From: Suillus spraguei
Taxonomy: Eukaryota; Basidiomycota; Agaricomycetes; Boletales; Suillaceae
NCBI GenBank assembly: GCA_016800925.1
Contig: JABCPU010000103.1
Location: forward strand, 62,001-126,000
DNA length: 64,000 nucleotides
Direction: 5' to 3'
Below the pieces are notes generated by a model. That model was not told the DNA's origin, did no database searches, and was given only the letters and a program-made list of their open reading frames with translations. The translations under genes and the position numbers were made by a program. Below, piece by piece: positions 29,997 through 40,948 of this stretch (its first letter is position 1; each line of letters begins with the position of its first letter).

Positions 29997-32437
29997 TTAA
30001 CGAGGTCTGGACAGTGAGTAAAATTCATTCCTGATCGTTGTGTCAACTCCCTCCGTCGATGGGCGGTCCGAAGGATCAGGAGACCAACATTGTTCGATAA
30101 GTTCCCAGTATCGTTCAGCGAACTCAGGATAACGAGCTCGGGAGGGCTTTTCAGACCTATCTATGCATCGGATGATGGCGGCGTCATTCGTGAGGTGATA
30201 ATAGGGTACTTTGTTCGTGAGGACCTACAAGCGGAGCTCGTGATATCAATCAGAGGCCGAAATTAGCCTGGACGTACCTGCAACATGACACCGCCGAATG
30301 AATACATGTCGCTCTGCTCGCTCGGCCGAACTTGAGAGCCATCCTCCCGCTCTGCAAGCAGCTCAGGTGCCATCCATCGCACGTTGCCTTTAAGCACAGA
30401 CGTCCAGGAAGCCTGAGAAGCACTTGTAAACTCGGAATACATCAAAGAAAGGCCGAAGTCAGCAACACACGCAGTGCCATCACCATGGATCAGCACGTTA
30501 GGCTAGAGCTCACGCATCAATGAAATTGGAACCATCGAGAAGATCGAACTCACCCCAGTGAAGTCACCATGAATGACACTGTTAGCGTGAACTATGAGGA
30601 GTAGTTATGACTTGGTCCAGTAACCGTTAAGTCTATCACATACGATATTGCAGACCAGCTATGATGTCTCTTAGCTAAGTTTTCCATCAGTTTTGTGGTC
30701 TACCCAATATACATGAGAAGAGGACTTGCCAATTGGAATCGCCTAACGAGAGTAAGAGCCGCCCCCTCGCGCTCTAAATAGACAGTCAAATTACCATTCT
30801 CCGCCCAAGGACTGACTATTGCTATAAATGGGCCGAAACCGTAGGTATAACCAAGAACGGGATAGAATGTTTGGATGATTGAGGTTGACACATATCTTGA
30901 GTTCACGCTTTATCCTCTATGAAGCGGAGCCCTGTGGTGTAAGTAATAGGCTCAGTGCTTCTGTAAGACACTCGCCTTGATCTTTTTCGTCTTCGCTTCC
31001 CCATATTGATCATCAACGTATACCTGCAATGCTTTTACTGCAACCTGCCAAATTATTAATTTTAGATGAATAATCAAAAGTCAGTAAATGAACCTTGATC
31101 GAGCTACGATCTTTCCGAAAGGTGCATTTCCAAATCTCCCCAAACCCACCACGAGCAACAGGATAGTCTCCGTCCTTGATGATGTCTCTTGAGAGGTCTT
31201 GGAGCATTGCTTCAATGGAGAGATTCGCTATAGGTATGGCGGATATGGATGAACTGCGGTGCCCAGGAGGACGATGAGTTGCATCTAACTGCCATGATAG
31301 CGATAGATAAGTGGTATGACGAGTAAAAGAATGAGATACGCACATTTAATGGATCCCTGCGGGCTGACTTTTCATGTGCAATAATCTGAAAGGGAAATGT
31401 TAGCATACCAACAATAGATATATACAGAAAAAGCATACACGGGCCTGAGCAAAGATGTTGAGTGGAATATCACAGATGCAGATATTGAAGTCGTCTTTAG
31501 TGTCTGTTGTGTAAGCTAGTTGACGTGAATCAGGCGAAAGGATCAGATAATAAGGATTCTGAACATCAAATGAAGCGAGGAGTTGGCGGGACTCGAAAGC
31601 CCAGAGCTTGATTGTGTCGTCATAGAAGCACTGGCAAGGAGAGCACCATCAAATGAAAGTGCTAGACCGTGACAATGTGGTGTGCCCTTCAAAGGGAAGT
31701 CCGACTGTCTCCAGCGTCGACGCGTCAAACTCGTAGATGTCTTGGCGACGTCGTCTGATCTGAATCTGATTTGAATTGAATGCGGCTATAATAGTTTTGT
31801 TTTTGTTTGTCCAGAAAACTGGCGAAAGTGTGATTCCTCTGCGGTCAGGTTTCCCTTTCCTGACATCCAATTTCTGTGATTGGATATCCCAGACTTCAAG
31901 GCACATCGCCGAACCTGACTTGACTACAAGCTTCTTCGAGTCCGAGGAGAATCGAACAGCGCCCACCCAACGATGCTCTTGAATGGACCAGCCACGAGTT
32001 TGCCAGTCTCCAAGTTCCATATCCGCGCTGTTTGGTCGCCCGACCCGCTAGCTAGCAGCGTGCTATCTGCAAAGATATCAACTGTGTTGATATCCCGCGA
32101 GTGGCCCTCGAATGTTTTCACAATCCCCGTCTCAACCTCACAGGCTTTCAGCTCCCCGCTATTGCCATGTTATCTCCACCACCAGTGACAACCCATCGAC
32201 TATCCCTTGATACCGCTACTGCCCATACTTCTTCTCGCAAATATTTCGTGCTTCCTGAATCTCTTTACCCGCCTTCAGATCCCATTGCCGAGTAGTCTTG
32301 TCATGAGATCCGCTGATTATTCGCTGGCCATCCGGAAAGTAGGACAAGGATGAAATCCATTCTCCATGACCCTTCAGAGTCGTTACCGGTTCCAAAATAG
32401 ATTTCTTGGTGGCTGCTTTCGTCGATGCAGAAGCCAT
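29997..32437 (-). pseudogene. WD40-kinase fusion, locus G (frames broken)
   Basis: Same layout as F. The WD40 exon from ATG 32437 holds the blades (RIISGSHDKTTRQWDLKAGK, ARIWNLETGKL, CLEVWDIQSQKLDVRKG) in three frames because of single-base losses. The linker reads IIAHEKSARRDPLN and MAVRCNSSSSWAPQ. The kinase has DGDYPVARGGFGEIW, a one-base insertion that shifts the frame between HPNIL and the next beta strand (YTYGFGPFIAIVSPW), then VADFGLS, VRWMAPELLAERE and DRPS before TAA at 29997. The last kinase exons resemble H (AEREDGSQVRPSEQSDMY), while the stop region (LSRPR) resembles F, so the copy is a mosaic. Non-functional as given. Confidence 0.75.
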
Positions 32438-32704
32438 AGTTGCGCCTCTGAGCAAAACCGTAAGGTAGTTGAGTACGGGCAAGGTATTCTTTGGATGTAT
32501 TCAAAGGTGAGTCTCCTGGCGTCACTGTGTTATATGACTGACGGTGGCAGCGATTCGGAGATAGCTCCCCTGGTCAAACAAGACGTCAGTTCATCCCGCT
32601 GTAAATACTGATGATATTGTGTTACCGAGAGGTTCCGGTTAGCAGCAATGAACTTGAGGAGCAACAAGGGATAAATTTTTGAATGTGAGTGCAGGCGCTG
32701 CCTT

Positions 32705-32715
32705 GCATATATATA
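32705..32715 (-). promoter_or_regulatory. TATA-like core promoter of locus G
   Basis: GCCTTGCATATATATACCC, 268 bp upstream of the locus G ATG. Confidence 0.55.
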
Positions 32716-33518
32716 CCCTAACACGCCCCTTCTGCGTGGCCCACCTGTGCTGTGCACGGCGCTCTAGTTCCATTCATCAGATTTTCTCCTCGATGCTTCT
32801 CGGCTCACAGCCATGGCTCAAGCGCTCATTGAACAACTGTGTTTGTGGTTATTTACTGTACAGGCGGATTGACTACTCGATACACTGCCATGCCTCGAAA
32901 CTTTGAGTACAGATCCATCTTGTTGCACATCCATGATGACGAGAGGACCTTCACAGGCTTTCGTTGATCATGCTGTGGGGTGTTGCTGAGGAGGTTTTCA
33001 AGGTACAGGCCCTGCCATGTTGTAAGAAATATCATATGTGGGCATTCATTTCACCCTTCGAGCGTTGAATGCTTAGACCCCTTTACTCAACCATGCAGCA
33101 GACTCCAATCCAATCCCACCTCCACCAATATCACGTCATTTTCCTCGACATAGACAACAACGGTGCAGGGGAGTTGCTGCCGAGCGGAGGCGACAATGGG
33201 TACAGGTCTCCGGCGCTATGGTAGTAGGTATACGGTGTGTTTCCGTTGTGCTTACTATTAAAATCTTTCTTTCACATAATGAAAAGTCGTGTGTGCTCGT
33301 AGGACCATGCACGATGATCAGCTTGTCGCATATAGTAGACTGGCATATTCTGGCGAGTTATCCTAAGACATCGTTTTTAAAAATATACAATGCTTCAGCT
33401 CAACACACTAGCATAAGAACGGCATGCGTACTTGGCCGCTCAGATCTCAGGTATGGCATGTGTGTTCAAACGACATTTTACAGCTTAAACCATATCTCTC
33501 TTTACATTTGGTACACTA

Positions 33519-33835
33519 AACCAAAGACATAACAGACCTCATACACACATCGCTGCAACCACGGAAAATCGGCAGGATGCTGGTAAACACGAGTGTTGGC
33601 GGTGACGTGGCAGATATAGTAATCGATATGGTACCTCCGTCTCAAACTCAGTGACATGAAAGCTCACTTTCAAACATGACACACGCTCAAATTCATCATA
33701 AAAATAAATAGGAGGCGGTCTCAACGTCCTAAACGCACCTCCCATCGCCTCACTTGCCCAACTCGCATCAACGCCTACTAGGGCTCTCTGTAAGAACGTG
33801 TAGCAGCAGTTCTAGCCTCCTTTGAACGCATATAG
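33519..33835 (+). pseudogene. Biotin-protein ligase gene fragment, copy 2
   Basis: Second copy of the fragment at 28.84-29.14 kb with the same two exon pieces (RKIGRMLVNTSVGGD, GGGLNVLNAPPIASLAQL). Here GAACGTGTAGCAGCAG is complete and gives ERVAAVLASFERI in a shifted frame. It remains out of frame with the preceding piece and lacks the rest of the enzyme. Confidence 0.68.
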
Positions 33836-34691
33836 AGGTAAAACGAGGAACAGCCTGAGGGACCTCACCCGTTCACCGATCAATGCCTCCGATCATGGTT
33901 ACATTCGTACGTCTCTATTATGTTTCGCTTTACGTCTATGTTTACCGTTTACTTACTCGACAGAGACCAGCTCGTCACACGAATGAACCGGACTCCACAC
34001 CAAAGCTCGCATTGTTGGTATCACTCTCGACCATGTGTCGTTGCGTACTGTTCTGATGGGCGGTGAAGAGTTCATCGATTTATAGCCTGATAGGAATAGC
34101 TTTGGTATAATGAAGGAATTTATATTGACAAAGAAGGGGTAGGTAGGAGCAATGAGCATGCAGTATTATAAAATCATCAGTCGATCACATTACACTGGAA
34201 GATACCAGCCTCATTCACACACTAAGATCGATCCCCAACTTGGATCGGCCCCACTGAGCAGAATCTTCAGTGGTCGCAGTTGAACGTCCGAAGCTCACAA
34301 GTGGAGTACTGTGTCATGCAGTTCTACTGCCTCACTGTTCGTGTGAGTCCAACCCTGGCCCCTTAGTAGAATGGGCATCGTTCATGTTCGCCCAAGCGTG
34401 GGGGATGTGAACAAGAAGAGCCCGACATGTTGAAGTGTGTGCTCAGTTGATGCTACAGCGGTGAAGGCGACAGCCTGTGCGATGTATGATATGATAATGT
34501 TGAGTTCCTGTTCATACACTTCAAGGTGCGTGGTGGGTATGGGCGAGGTCTTGTATCTCCCCGTCGCGTGTGGCTGTGCTCCGATATTACAAGTTAAAGC
34601 TTTGGGCGAGCCTCCACTTACTACACAGTGCTTAGGTTTATCTATCTGGGTGTACTGTAAAAAGATTTCTGAATACGAGACAGTGCAAGAA
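33836..34691. other. Intergenic, duplicated
   Basis: Copy of 29141-29996. No gene recognised. Confidence 0.5.
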
Positions 34692-37335
34692 TCAATGAGA
34701 TCTGGACAGCGAGTATAATTCATTCCTGATCACTGTGTCAGCTCCCTCCGTCGAGGGGCGGTCCCGGGGATCGGTAGACCAACATTGTTCGATAAGTTCC
34801 CAGTATTGTTCAGCGAGCTCAGGATAACGAGCTCGGGAGGGCTTTTCAGACCTATCTATGCATCGGATGATGGCGGCGTCATTCGTGAGGTGATAATAGG
34901 GTACTTTGTTCGTGAGGACCTACAAGCGGAGCTCGTGATACCAATAAGAGGCCGAAATTAGCCTGGACGTACCTGCAACATGACACCGCCGAATGAATAC
35001 ATGTCGCTCTGCTCGCTCGGCCGAACTTGAGAGCCATCCTCCCGCTCTGCAAGCAGCTCAGGTGCCATCCATCGCACGTTGCCTTTAAGCACGGACGTCC
35101 AGGAAGCCTGAGAAGCACTTATAAACTCGGAATACATCAAAGAAAGGCCGAAGTCAGCAACACACGCAGTGCCATCACCATGGATCAGCACGTTAGGCTA
35201 GAACTCACGTATCAATGAAATTGGAACCATCGAGAAGATCGAACTCACCCCAGTGAAGTCACCGTGAATGACATTGTTGGCGTGAACTATGAGGAGTAGT
35301 TATGGCTCAATCCAGCAACAGTACAGTTTATCACATACGATATTGCAGACCAGCTATGATATCTCTTAGCTATACTTTCCATCAGTTGTGTGGTCTACCC
35401 AGGATACATGAAGAGAGGACTTGCCAACTGGAATCGCCTAACGAGAGTAAGAGCTGCACCCTCGTGCTCCAAATAGACGGTCAAATTACCATTCTCTGCC
35501 CAAGGACTGACTATTGCTAACAATGGACCAAAGCCATACGTATAACCCAAAATGCGGAGAATATTTGGATGGTTGAGATTGGCACATATCCTGAGTTCAC
35601 GCACTATCCTCTACCGAAGTGGCGCCCTGTGGTATAAGGAATAGGCTCACTCCATTCGGTAAGACACTCACCTTGTTCTTTTTCGTCTTCGCTGCCCCAA
35701 GTTGATCCTCATCATACACCTGCAATGCTTTCACGGCAACCTGCAAAATCATTGATTTTCGACAAATGGACACAAAAGACGATAAACGAACTTTAACTGA
35801 GCTATGATCGATGCCAAAGGTACACTTCCAAATCTCCCCAAACCCGCCACGAGCAGCAGGATACTCTCCATCCTTAGTGATGTATCTTGAGAGGTCTTGA
35901 AGCATTGCTTCAAGGGGGAGATTAGCCTTGACATTACGCGAGGAGACTGTATGCGCGTGGGAAGAGGAGGGAAGGAGCTCGTGGGGGCCAGGGCGTGACT
36001 GGGGTAGGCGTGAATTTATTGTAGAAGCAGGTACCTGCGGCGGAGGGGGAAAAGCTATGACAGGCGATACTGTTTTACTTTCAGTGGAACCTCCATTTGA
36101 ATGGTCCTGGTGCAGTGGCTTGAATCCCAGTTCGTAGTTTTTCCCCCATATCTTAGCAGATGACGACTGCATGACGGTAGGCCCAGGCTGCATGAGAAAG
36201 GTTCCGGCGTATCTGTCATTCCGGGATTGGACCCTGCGTGAAGACGGGCAGCACTAATATGAGGTAGTATATTGTTGCAGACTGACTTTTTGCATGTGTG
36301 AGCAAATAAATGTCAGCACAGAGACGGTGGATATTTGTGGGGAATACATACACTGGCCTGAGTAAGGACATCGGCAGGAATATCGCAGATGCAGATATTA
36401 TCATGGTTATTGATATAAGCTAGTTGGCGTGAGTTGGGTGAGAGGACAAGGGCCCATATGTGCTGAACGTTGATGGAGGCGAGGATCTGGCGGGACTCGA
36501 AAGCCCAGAGCTTGATGGTAGCATCGAAGGAAGCACTGACCAGGAGAGTTTCATCAGATGAAAGCGCTAGGCCAGTGATAGGCCAGATATGCCATTTGAA
36601 GGAAACTCCTATAGTCTCCAGCGTCGACGCGTCAAATTCGTAGATTGTGCTGGCGTAGTCATCCGCAGAGAAGCCGAACGCGGCTATGATATTTTTGTTG
36701 TTGTTTGTCCAGAATACCGGTGTACTGTATTTGGTAAGTCCTTCACCGGCTCTCCCTACCCTCACATCCAATTTCCTTGATTGGACATCCCAGACCTCAA
36801 GGGACTTTCCCCCGGTTGACTTGACTGCGAGCTTCTTCGAGTCTGGGGAGAATCGGACTGCGCCCACCTCGTCGGCGCTTTTGAATGGACCAGCGACGAG
36901 TTTACCGGCGTCCAAGTTCCATATCCGCGCTGTGAAATCATTTGCCCCGCTCGCCAGTAGCGTGGTGTCTTCGGATATATCAATGCAGTGGATTTGGCCT
37001 GAGTGGCCTTCGAATTTTTTCACAATTCCCGTCTCAACTCTACAGGCTTTCAGTTCTGCGTTCCCAATCCAATTGCCACCACCAGTGACAACCCATCGAC
37101 CATCCCTTGATACCGCCACTGCCCATACCTCCTTCTTGCAAACAACCCGCGATTTTTTAATTTCTTTTCCCGCCTTGATATCCCACTGCTGAGTGGTTGT
37201 GTCATCAGATCCGCTGATCATTCGCTGGCCATCTGGAAAGTAGGATACGGATCGAATCATTTTTTTGCCCTTCAAAGTCATCGATGGAGTTAGAATTAAA
37301 TTCGTAGCGCCTGCCTTCGTTGATGTAGAAGCCAT
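34692..37335 (-). CDS. WD40-kinase fusion protein, locus H (best preserved)
   Basis: The WD40 exon (37335 to about 36354, MASTSTKAGATNLILTPS) is fully open, with blades ending TQQWDIKAGKE, ARIWNLDAGKL, SLEVWDVQSRKL and IKLWAFESRQ, and ends ICDIPADVLTQAS at a GTATGT donor. Kinase exons: a long linker (36193 on, MQPGPTVMQSSSAKIWGKNY; Pro/Ser-rich), ITKDGEYPAARGGFGEIWKC, VAVKALQVYDEDQLGAAK, LRICANLNHPNILRILGYTY, IAIVSPWAENGNLTVYLE, VIHGDFTG then NVLIHGDG, VADFGLSLM, VRWMAPELL, SDMYSFGG, and CWSTDPRDRPS before TGA at 34692. The motifs are those of an active TKL-like kinase with HGD for HRD. Joining the two halves follows the arrangement in D, F and G, but the small linker exon is diverged, so two separate genes cannot be excluded. 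Likely a cytoplasmic signalling protein. Confidence 0.75.
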
Positions 37336-37609
37336 GGTTAGTACGTTTCCGCGAGCACAACAGTGAAGTAGTCAAGGAAAGCAAAGTATTCTTTGGATAT
37401 GTTCAGCGGTGCGAAGGCGGGGTTGGTGTACTACACAGCTAACGCTGACAGTGTTTTTAAGATAGGCTCCCTGGTAAAGCCGAACATCAGTTCATCCGCA
37501 CTGGAAGTCCAGATGAGAACGTGGTATTACCGAGAGGTTGGCAGCGAAGAACTTGAAGAGCGAGAAAATTTTGAATGTGAGTGCAACTATTAGCCTTTGG
37601 CGTTGCCTT

Positions 37610-37622
37610 GCATATTATATAC
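37610..37622 (-). promoter_or_regulatory. TATA-like core promoter of locus H
   Basis: GTTGCCTTGCATATTATATA followed by CCC, 275 bp upstream of the locus H ATG. Diverged version of the family block. Confidence 0.5.
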
Positions 37623-39655
37623 CCTAATAATACGCTGTGCATTCAAGTTACACCCTGCACCCTTCTATTTCCACAGCTTCTCCTCGTTTCTCGGCTCATA
37701 GCTATGGTTAAAGTCACTGCTATTTGTATTGTTAAAGTGTCGAATCTCCTTGTCCCATACAATGTTATCGCTGCTCATTCATGATGTAGCGGGACTCGAA
37801 TCACCCTTCCTCATCTCACTGTCAAACAGTTCTGAGTACACGAACATTACACATGTGCGATAAATCGGCATGTAATAGTTTCTTTTACATAATTCTACGT
37901 TTTTCACTTTGGGATAATATTTAGAGCCGTCCAGCATCGGATAAAGGTCGACCTTGCGATAAAGTTCTGTCCCACCTGCAGCCCTTGGTCTTCCCAACTA
38001 TACACTACCCTTACAGTGAGTCATGAGTACTGATGCACCTGGCCGGCCCTGGAGTGGTTGCAGTTGCAGTGTCGCACAGACCACTTACTCCCATTGTTTG
38101 CATAGGCTCAGTAGTAGTAATCCTAAACGGAACGAGCGGTATGGGTAGCAGCAACTGACGAGAGCTTCCGAAACCGCTACTCTCTCGCTCTACTAGCCGC
38201 CCTCTGGTCCAGCTAACAGACTATTATCTTAGGAGACGAGTGCCTGCATCAGGCACTAAGGAGGTGGTCAGACTCGATGACGCTCTGGACGCTTCTGACA
38301 CGAGCTTCACTTTCCATGTCAGTTCGCTAAGAACTCTTGAGGTACCCACATCATCTCACCAGCTGAAACACACGCTCAATCGTTCGAGAAAATGACCCTT
38401 TCCTTTCACGGTCATAGTTCGAGTTATAACTTACGGCTCGACTCTTCTTGTGCCTTTTACCGCGAGTTGCGCAACCTGGCACTACTCCCGAACTTGAGGA
38501 GGGCTTTGAGATTCATCTACGTCAGTACTTCTTCAAATTTCGGCCGAGAGAGAACTCTCCCGCAATGCCATAGTTTTATCTGAGAATGGGAGGGTGGGGT
38601 GGTGCAAGCGGGTGTTTGCCACCATTTGCGTGCGGTGAGACATGTTAGATCGCGTCAAGGGACCGTGCAAACGAATATATCGTCAAGCATGGTAAGTGAG
38701 CAGTTTCATGAATCCCCTCGCAAGGTGAGGCTACCGCACACCTGCGGAATTTTGGTCAGTACTGGTCACCGACTTGGAACAAAATCTATGTATTATCCAC
38801 CCGTTGTGTCCTTGTGCATTCCTACGAAGAATCAAATTATCTATATTTTCAAGTCCCGGCAAAACAACGACAGCGCCTACACGAGCCAGCATGTTGCTTC
38901 CCCCACACGTGGCATTTTAAGCGCCCGCAGGTCAGGATGCGTAGAGATGATCACCACATCCACGGTAAAGGAGCTTTCGGCGCCCACTCACCAAAAGCAT
39001 GCAGACCGGTTTCGCATGCTCTTGTTATATCTGTGGAAGGAATCTAGTCTGAAAGGAAAAACTCAGAGTGCCTGGCCGGTAGTGCCCATAACCAAGGCAT
39101 TTGATGGTTTCCACCAAGGGTGACAGGTGCGTGTTTTGGCGATTTGTTGAGTTTGTCCATGAACGGAAAACACAGGATGCTAATTTAAGGTACTAGCTTG
39201 TGACTTTAAGGAGTTGCGTGCGGCATTAATGTCGGGAAGGGGCCCGGTGTACTAGACTACCACATGTATCCGTTCGTATCTGATATATGATATCGCAACT
39301 TTGGCAAGTTGAACCTCTGGTCGTAGTGGCGATTTCCGAGTGTCAACATCGTTTTTGTGAAAAGTTCGTAGAAAGCAGTAGTTGGCCTTTGCTGATATTC
39401 AATTTCACCGTCTCTACTGAGTACAAATAGGTGGATATCTTTGAAATTGTACAAGATGTAAAACACGATGAGAGAAAAAGAAGTGTGCATGATGTGATGA
39501 TAATAACCCTACAATGCGGATAGATTTTGGGTAATGATAGCAGATCCAATAAAATACACTTAAAATGCCAAAAAAAATGAGCTGCAGGACTCGTGCAGGA
39601 GCGTCCAATGCCGCCAAATAATATGAATATCGAACAGAGTGCATTATAAAAAGTA
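37623..39655. other. Intergenic boundary between array and stable region
   Basis: About 2 kb without a recognised gene. A plus-strand frame of 174 codons (38599-39123) has no domain, signal peptide or compositional support, so I do not call it. The WD40-type sequence and transposons end here. Confidence 0.5.
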
Positions 39656-40891
39656 TTACCGCTCAGGGACGAGAGTCAGTCCGGTGCCTATCTTGTCCGG
39701 TGATCCAGGATCAGTAGCTATGAACACGCCGTCTGGATCGAACTGCGGCTCAGGGTGTGATGAAACATCCGAGTCAGGGCTATCACGCCCACGATTTGAC
39801 ATGGGCGAAGGCGAAGCAGTGACAATGCGATCAAAAAATGTGTAGGAATATGGGTTATCGATAGGTGATAGGAAATCTTGTTGTAGCGTAGGAGACGGAC
39901 AGTCGTCCCGAGCTATCATGTGTGTCGGTGTAGATGTCACGTTCTCGGCAAAAAAGGTATACACATAGGATTGTGCATGCTGCGGAGATGATGAGTGCGC
40001 ATGCCAATACCTAGGACCTTCGGGAGTCAGAGGCCCCGAAGTGTGATGTCGGGTAGCAAAGAGACCCTCTGCTGCAGCCTGGCATGGTTTATACCTAGAC
40101 CCTAACGGATTTCCGCTTGAAACACAGTCAGATGTGTTGTAAGAGATCTGTAGAACGTGAGCTCACCAAATAGCACATCCAACTCCCTCACGAAGACATC
40201 CACATGCGCTGCGGACCATCCGGATAACAGCAGCGCGCTCAAAGTATGATGGGTCCAATGGAACGACAGCAGATGATGCATCGTTTCTAGCTATCCACAC
40301 ACCAGAGTTACCCCGACGCGAAGCTCGCATATGAATGACAGCTCCACATCCATTGGTTTTCCATCTGGATGACTGATAGCCGCTCGAAGACGGTGGCGGT
40401 GGATATGACGGAAGCGGTGACCGAACACAGGTTGAGGGCCTGTTTAAACATGGGAGCTCGTCGTTCCCGCCACAAAATAATGTGTGGCAGTATGGGTCTG
40501 GCCCTACTGCGGCTATCGAGTCCGTCTGCGGCGACAACGGTGCATCGTAGCTTTGCTCCCAATAATTCTGGCTGGACTCTTCGTCATCGCTAGGAGATTC
40601 AATCCATGAGGGTGACCTTTCCACCCTCACCACTGGCGGAGTTACACGTCCAGCTTCTGCACGCTGGGTGTTGGTGAGACTGTGATCAAGTCGCATTGCA
40701 CCTCTTCTCCGTAATCTGGATGCTTCGCCACTGCGAACAAGATCTGAGAGGACGATGGAATCGTCCACATCTGTTGGTTCCAAGTGTTCTGAAGATTCTA
40801 AGTCGTTAATTCGTGATTCTCGCCTGTAAAGCTGAGGCATGATGAAAGGTTCAGAATCGGATGTGATGATGGTCGTCTCGATCCAAGGCAC
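39656..40891 (-). CDS. Uncharacterised basidiomycete protein with Cys motif
   Basis: Two exons. Exon 1 (40891 to about 40167) is Ser/Pro-rich and disordered, with an acidic stretch (SPSDDEESSQN). It ends SACGCLREGVGCAI, and a GTGAGC...CAAG intron joins it to CGNPLGSRYKPCQAAAEGLF. The combined motif CxCLx5CxxCGNPLG..YxxC suggests a small metal-binding knot. Exon 2 continues SGPLTPEGPRYWHAH, YVYTFFAENVTSTP and YSYTFFDRIVTASPSP, ending LVPER before a stop at 39656. The Cys motif and the GPRYWHAH segment occur in agaricomycete proteins of unknown function. The start may instead be the ATG at about 40840 (MPQLYRRES). Function unknown; a zinc-binding regulatory role is only a guess. Confidence 0.6.
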
Positions 40892-40948
40892 ACGCGGTTA
40901 CGTCAGCTGTGACACTAATGTTACATCCCCCGGGGGGTCACAGTCTAT

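Larger units (their letters stand above)
31300..34660. repeat. Tandem segmental duplication, copy 2
   Basis: Partner of 26630-29965. Most differences are one-base indels in the WD40 exon and a small insertion near 33.66 kb (AAGCTCACTTTCAAACATGA) relative to copy 1. Confidence 0.9.

Noticed and set aside
38599..39123. A 174-codon plus-strand frame
   Set aside because: No domain, signal or coding bias seen, and no supporting introns or homolog that I recognise.
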